This document shows positions 32,011 to 34,244 of a stretch of DNA of 34,244 nt, piece after piece (position 1 is the stretch's first letter; each line of letters begins with the position of its first letter). The DNA comes from CAYZSU01 sp964480565 (lineage in GTDB: Bacteria; UBA10199; 2-02-FULL-44-16; JAAZCA01), in NCBI GenBank assembly GCA_964480565.1, contig CAYZSU010000020.1:1-34244 (forward strand), written 5' to 3'. Made by a program: the position numbers and the translations under genes. Under the pieces are notes generated by a model, which was given only the letters and a program-made list of their open reading frames with translations, was not told the origin of the DNA and made no database searches.

Positions 32011-32826
32011 ATGCAGGAAAAAAATGAATACAATGAATATCGCGTTAATCTAGAAGTCTTTGAAGGTCCTTTGGATTTATTAATGCATTTAATTCGTAAA
32101 AATGATTTGGATATCTATGATATTCCTGTGGCATTTGTTCTTGAAGAATACATGAATTATATGGATACATTAAAAGAACTCGATATTGATCTCGCAGGGG
32201 AGTTTTTGTTAATGGCTGCAGAATTAGCGCATATTAAGTCAAAAACATTGTTGCCTGAAGAATTTCCAGAAGAAGAAACAATAGAAGATGATCCACGTTC
32301 TGATCTGGTTCGTCGGTTGTTGGAATATCAGCAGTTTAAAGAGGCCAGTCAACAAATAGATGATCGCTTGATATTAAATCGAGATGTATTCAAGTGCCAA
32401 GCACCACCATCTACAATAGAAAAACAAGAAGGACCTGTTGAAAGTGATCTGTTTCAACTCATTGAGGCATTTTCAAAAGTGCTCAAGCGGGCGCCTGCGG
32501 AACAATTTCATGATGTGGTGGTTGATCGTGTATCGGTGAATGAACGAATTTATCAAATTGCAAGTCAGATAAAAAAAGGCATTACAGTCATGGTTGAGGA
32601 TCTGCTATTGGATGATTCTAGTCGCTATAATATGCTAATTACTTTTCTGGCCTTGTTGGAAATGGGCAAGTTGCGTATGATAAAAATATTTCAAATGGCA
32701 TCATATGGTTCGATTCATATTCAAGGAACAATGGATGATGTGAGCGATACAGATATGGTGAATTTAGTGGATTCGGAAATTTCAAATTATGATGGTATAA
32801 AAAATAATGAGGCAGTTGAAAAATAG
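32011..32826 (+). CDS. scpA: Segregation and condensation protein A
   Basis: ScpA is the kleisin subunit that bridges the heads of SMC and, with ScpB, forms the bacterial condensin. The 271-residue product has the N-terminal kleisin block VFEGPLDLLMHLIRKNDLDIYDIPV. It is followed by EFLLMAAELAHIKSKTLLPE, an acidic linker (EEFPEEETIEDDPR), and a C-terminal winged-helix part (LITFLALLEMGKLRMIKIFQ). The ATG at 32011 is chosen: starts upstream would overlap trpS and add a sequence with no family match. scpB follows after 32 bases. Confidence 0.95.
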   Translation: MQEKNEYNEYRVNLEVFEGPLDLLMHLIRKNDLDIYDIPVAFVLEEYMNYMDTLKELDIDLAGEFLLMAAELAHIKSKTLLPEEFPEEETIEDDPRSDLVRRLLEYQQFKEASQQIDDRLILNRDVFKCQAPPSTIEKQEGPVESDLFQLIEAFSKVLKRAPAEQFHDVVVDRVSVNERIYQIASQIKKGITVMVEDLLLDDSSRYNMLITFLALLEMGKLRMIKIFQMASYGSIHIQGTMDDVSDTDMVNLVDSEISNYDGIKNNEAVEK

Positions 32827-32858
32827 ATATTGCCCCTATAGATAGTATTGGAGTATGC

Positions 32859-33713
32859 ATGGAAATTAATGAATTAAAACCGATTATTGAATCAATGATA
32901 TTTATATCTGAGGAACCCCTTACAGTTAATAATATAGTATCTGCTTTTTCTGATGAGGATGTTGAGCGATCAATTATTAAATCCTGTATTGAGGAAATTA
33001 TTCATGATTGGAATAACTCTACAAGCAGAGGGCTTGAGTGTATTGAAGTGGCTGGGGGATATCAATTTCGTACGAAATCAGAGATGACTGTTTGGTTAAA
33101 ACGTATGCATGTGCCAAAGCCAGTCAAGTTGTCAGCGCCTGCACTTGAAACATTAGCTATCATTTCATACAAGCAGCCCATTGTCCGAAGTGAGGTGGAT
33201 AAAGTTCGCGGTGTGGATAGCGGTGGCGTCATTAAGACATTATTGGAGCGTCGATTACTACGTATTGTCGGGCGGCGTGACGAACCGGGGCAGCCATTAT
33301 TATACGGGACAACAAAGGAATTTTTAGAGGTGTTTAATTTAAAATCATTAAAAGAACTCCCTACATTACGTGATATTGATGATCTGATTAGAGAAAAGCG
33401 TGGATTAGCTAGCGGATATACGCAAGGTGAATTGCTTCCAGTGTCGGACGATCAGTCAGATGATTCGGAATTAAAACGGTATTCACTTAATTCAAATGTT
33501 GAGGATGAAGCTAAGGATATGCGCTCTTTATCCGATTTAGAGGATAGTTTGAAAGATTTGCGCCAAGTGGAGAAATCCGTATTTCCAAAACCAGAGTGTG
33601 CAGATGCATTGGTCAATCAAGTAGCAGAAATAGATGCAATTAGCCATCAACTTCAATTAGAAAAAAATGAAAAACTTCAAAATCAAGCAATCACAGATAC
33701 AGAATCTAAGTAA
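32859..33713 (+). CDS. scpB: Segregation and condensation protein B
   Basis: ScpB dimerises and binds the ScpA linker in the SMC-ScpAB complex. The 284-residue product has two winged-helix domains. The first covers IIESMIFISEEPLTVNNIVSAF onwards. The second has LSAPALETLAIISYKQPIVRSEVDKVRGVDS and LLERRLLRIVGRRDEPGQP, ending LYGTTKEFLEVF at about 165. A further ~115 residues form a charged, low-complexity tail (ELKRYSLNSNVEDEAKDM, DLEDSLKDLRQVEKS) that many ScpB proteins lack. An S4-domain pseudouridine synthase gene follows after 32 bases. Confidence 0.94.
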   Translation: MEINELKPIIESMIFISEEPLTVNNIVSAFSDEDVERSIIKSCIEEIIHDWNNSTSRGLECIEVAGGYQFRTKSEMTVWLKRMHVPKPVKLSAPALETLAIISYKQPIVRSEVDKVRGVDSGGVIKTLLERRLLRIVGRRDEPGQPLLYGTTKEFLEVFNLKSLKELPTLRDIDDLIREKRGLASGYTQGELLPVSDDQSDDSELKRYSLNSNVEDEAKDMRSLSDLEDSLKDLRQVEKSVFPKPECADALVNQVAEIDAISHQLQLEKNEKLQNQAITDTESK

Positions 33714-33745
33714 TACAATTTTAATTATTAAATCATTGGAAATGT

Positions 33746-34244
33746 ATGAGACTTCAAAAATGGATTGCCAAATGCAGTCATTTATCACGCCGTAGTGCAG
33801 AACAAGCAATTACTGATGGCCGAATATCAGTCAATGATACTGTGATAACAATATTAGGATCACAAATAGATCCAGATAATGACATTGTGCGATTGGATAA
33901 TCATGTTCTTAGTGCAGATAAGGATTATCGATATATTGCTTACTATAAACCACGGTTTAAAATGGTGACTAAATCGGATCCTGAAGGTCGTGAGACTATT
34001 TGGAATGATTTATCTGAGTTTAAATCGCATTATAATAGTGCGGGTCGTTTGGACTTTGATTCTGAAGGGTTGCTGATTATAACCAATGATGGGGATGTGC
34101 TAAATGCATTAACGCATCCAAAACATAATATTTGGAAAACATACTTGGTGCGCATTCATAGGCCATTATTGCCCAAGCATAAAGTACAGCTCACCAAGGG
34201 GGTGGCATTGGATGATGGACAAACATTGCCTGCAATTATTCGCA
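33746..34244 (+). CDS. rluB: RsuA/RluB-family rRNA pseudouridine synthase, partial (runs off the window)
   Basis: Only the first 166 codons are present. Residues 1-60 form an S4 RNA-binding domain (RLQKWIAKCSHLSRRSAEQ, ITDGRISVNDT). The catalytic domain begins with YIAYYKPRFKMVT and has the signature SAGRLDFDSEGLLIITNDG, whose D103 is the predicted catalytic aspartate. NALTHPKHNIWKTYLV is also typical. The family makes pseudouridine in rRNA (RluB at 23S position 2605, RsuA at 16S 516). Its place after scpAB favours RluB. The ATG at 33746 has GGAA upstream, 32 bases past scpB. Confidence 0.9.
   Translation, partial: MRLQKWIAKCSHLSRRSAEQAITDGRISVNDTVITILGSQIDPDNDIVRLDNHVLSADKDYRYIAYYKPRFKMVTKSDPEGRETIWNDLSEFKSHYNSAGRLDFDSEGLLIITNDGDVLNALTHPKHNIWKTYLVRIHRPLLPKHKVQLTKGVALDDGQTLPAIIR

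Noticed and set aside
1..34244. CRISPR array, prophage, toxin-antitoxin pair or intact insertion sequence
   Set aside because: No regularly spaced direct repeats, phage structural genes, paired small toxin/antitoxin frames or transposase-like reading frames were seen on either strand.

Overview
This 34 kb window is an AT-rich (about 40% G+C by eye), densely packed chromosomal segment of a Gram-negative bacterium. Outer-membrane and periplasmic functions are clear: an OmpA-family porin-like protein, DsbD, and a lipoprotein M23 peptidase. The gene content points to a deltaproteobacterium in the old broad sense, or a close relative. The clues are the order site-2 protease / trpS / scpA / scpB / rluB-type pseudouridine synthase, surE-pcm-LysM/M23 peptidase, mtnP next to a PfkB kinase, a DAC-domain c-di-AMP synthase, a six-gene Rnf operon with a long multi-ferredoxin RnfB, and a squalene-hopene cyclase. 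The tRNA-Arg lacks an encoded CCA, which argues against a typical gammaproteobacterium. The lineage call is an inference.

Layout. 1-2000: lipB faces a two-gene minus-strand unit (diadenylate cyclase and a small acidic unknown). 2026-2144 is a decayed copy of a MITE-like repeat. 2301-9771: dsbD and folE overlap by one base, followed by rnfE-A-B-C-D-G, all on the plus strand. 9841-13995, minus strand: a polytopic GT-C-like membrane protein, pilT, yebC and ruvC. 14173-19223: rlmN, mtnP, a PfkB kinase and tex on the plus strand. 19351-24263: an OmpA-family protein with its own promoter and terminator, then recG, lipA and an SRPBCC protein. 24482-26557: squalene-hopene cyclase on the minus strand. 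26558-27434: an 877-base gene-free block of stacked and nested inverted-repeat elements. 27435-30173: surE, pcm, LysM/M23 lipoprotein and apt. 30180-30252: tRNA-Arg(CCT) with a strong terminator. 30366-34244: site-2 protease, trpS, scpA, scpB and the start of an RsuA/RluB-type pseudouridine synthase cut by the window edge.

Functional themes are housekeeping. They cover lipoate synthesis (lipB, lipA), folate/pterin synthesis (folE), ion-coupled ferredoxin:NAD electron transfer (Rnf), disulfide export (DsbD), recombination (ruvC, recG), chromosome condensation (scpAB), purine and methionine salvage (mtnP, apt), hopanoid synthesis (shc), type IV pilus retraction (pilT) and c-di-AMP signalling.

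I found no phage, CRISPR array, toxin-antitoxin pair, intact transposase or convincing new multi-gene system. The most unusual content is the non-coding repeat population. Two diverged copies of one MITE-like family lie 25 kb apart, several other inverted-repeat elements are nested beside shc, and a palindromic repeat supplies the stop codon of the SRPBCC gene.
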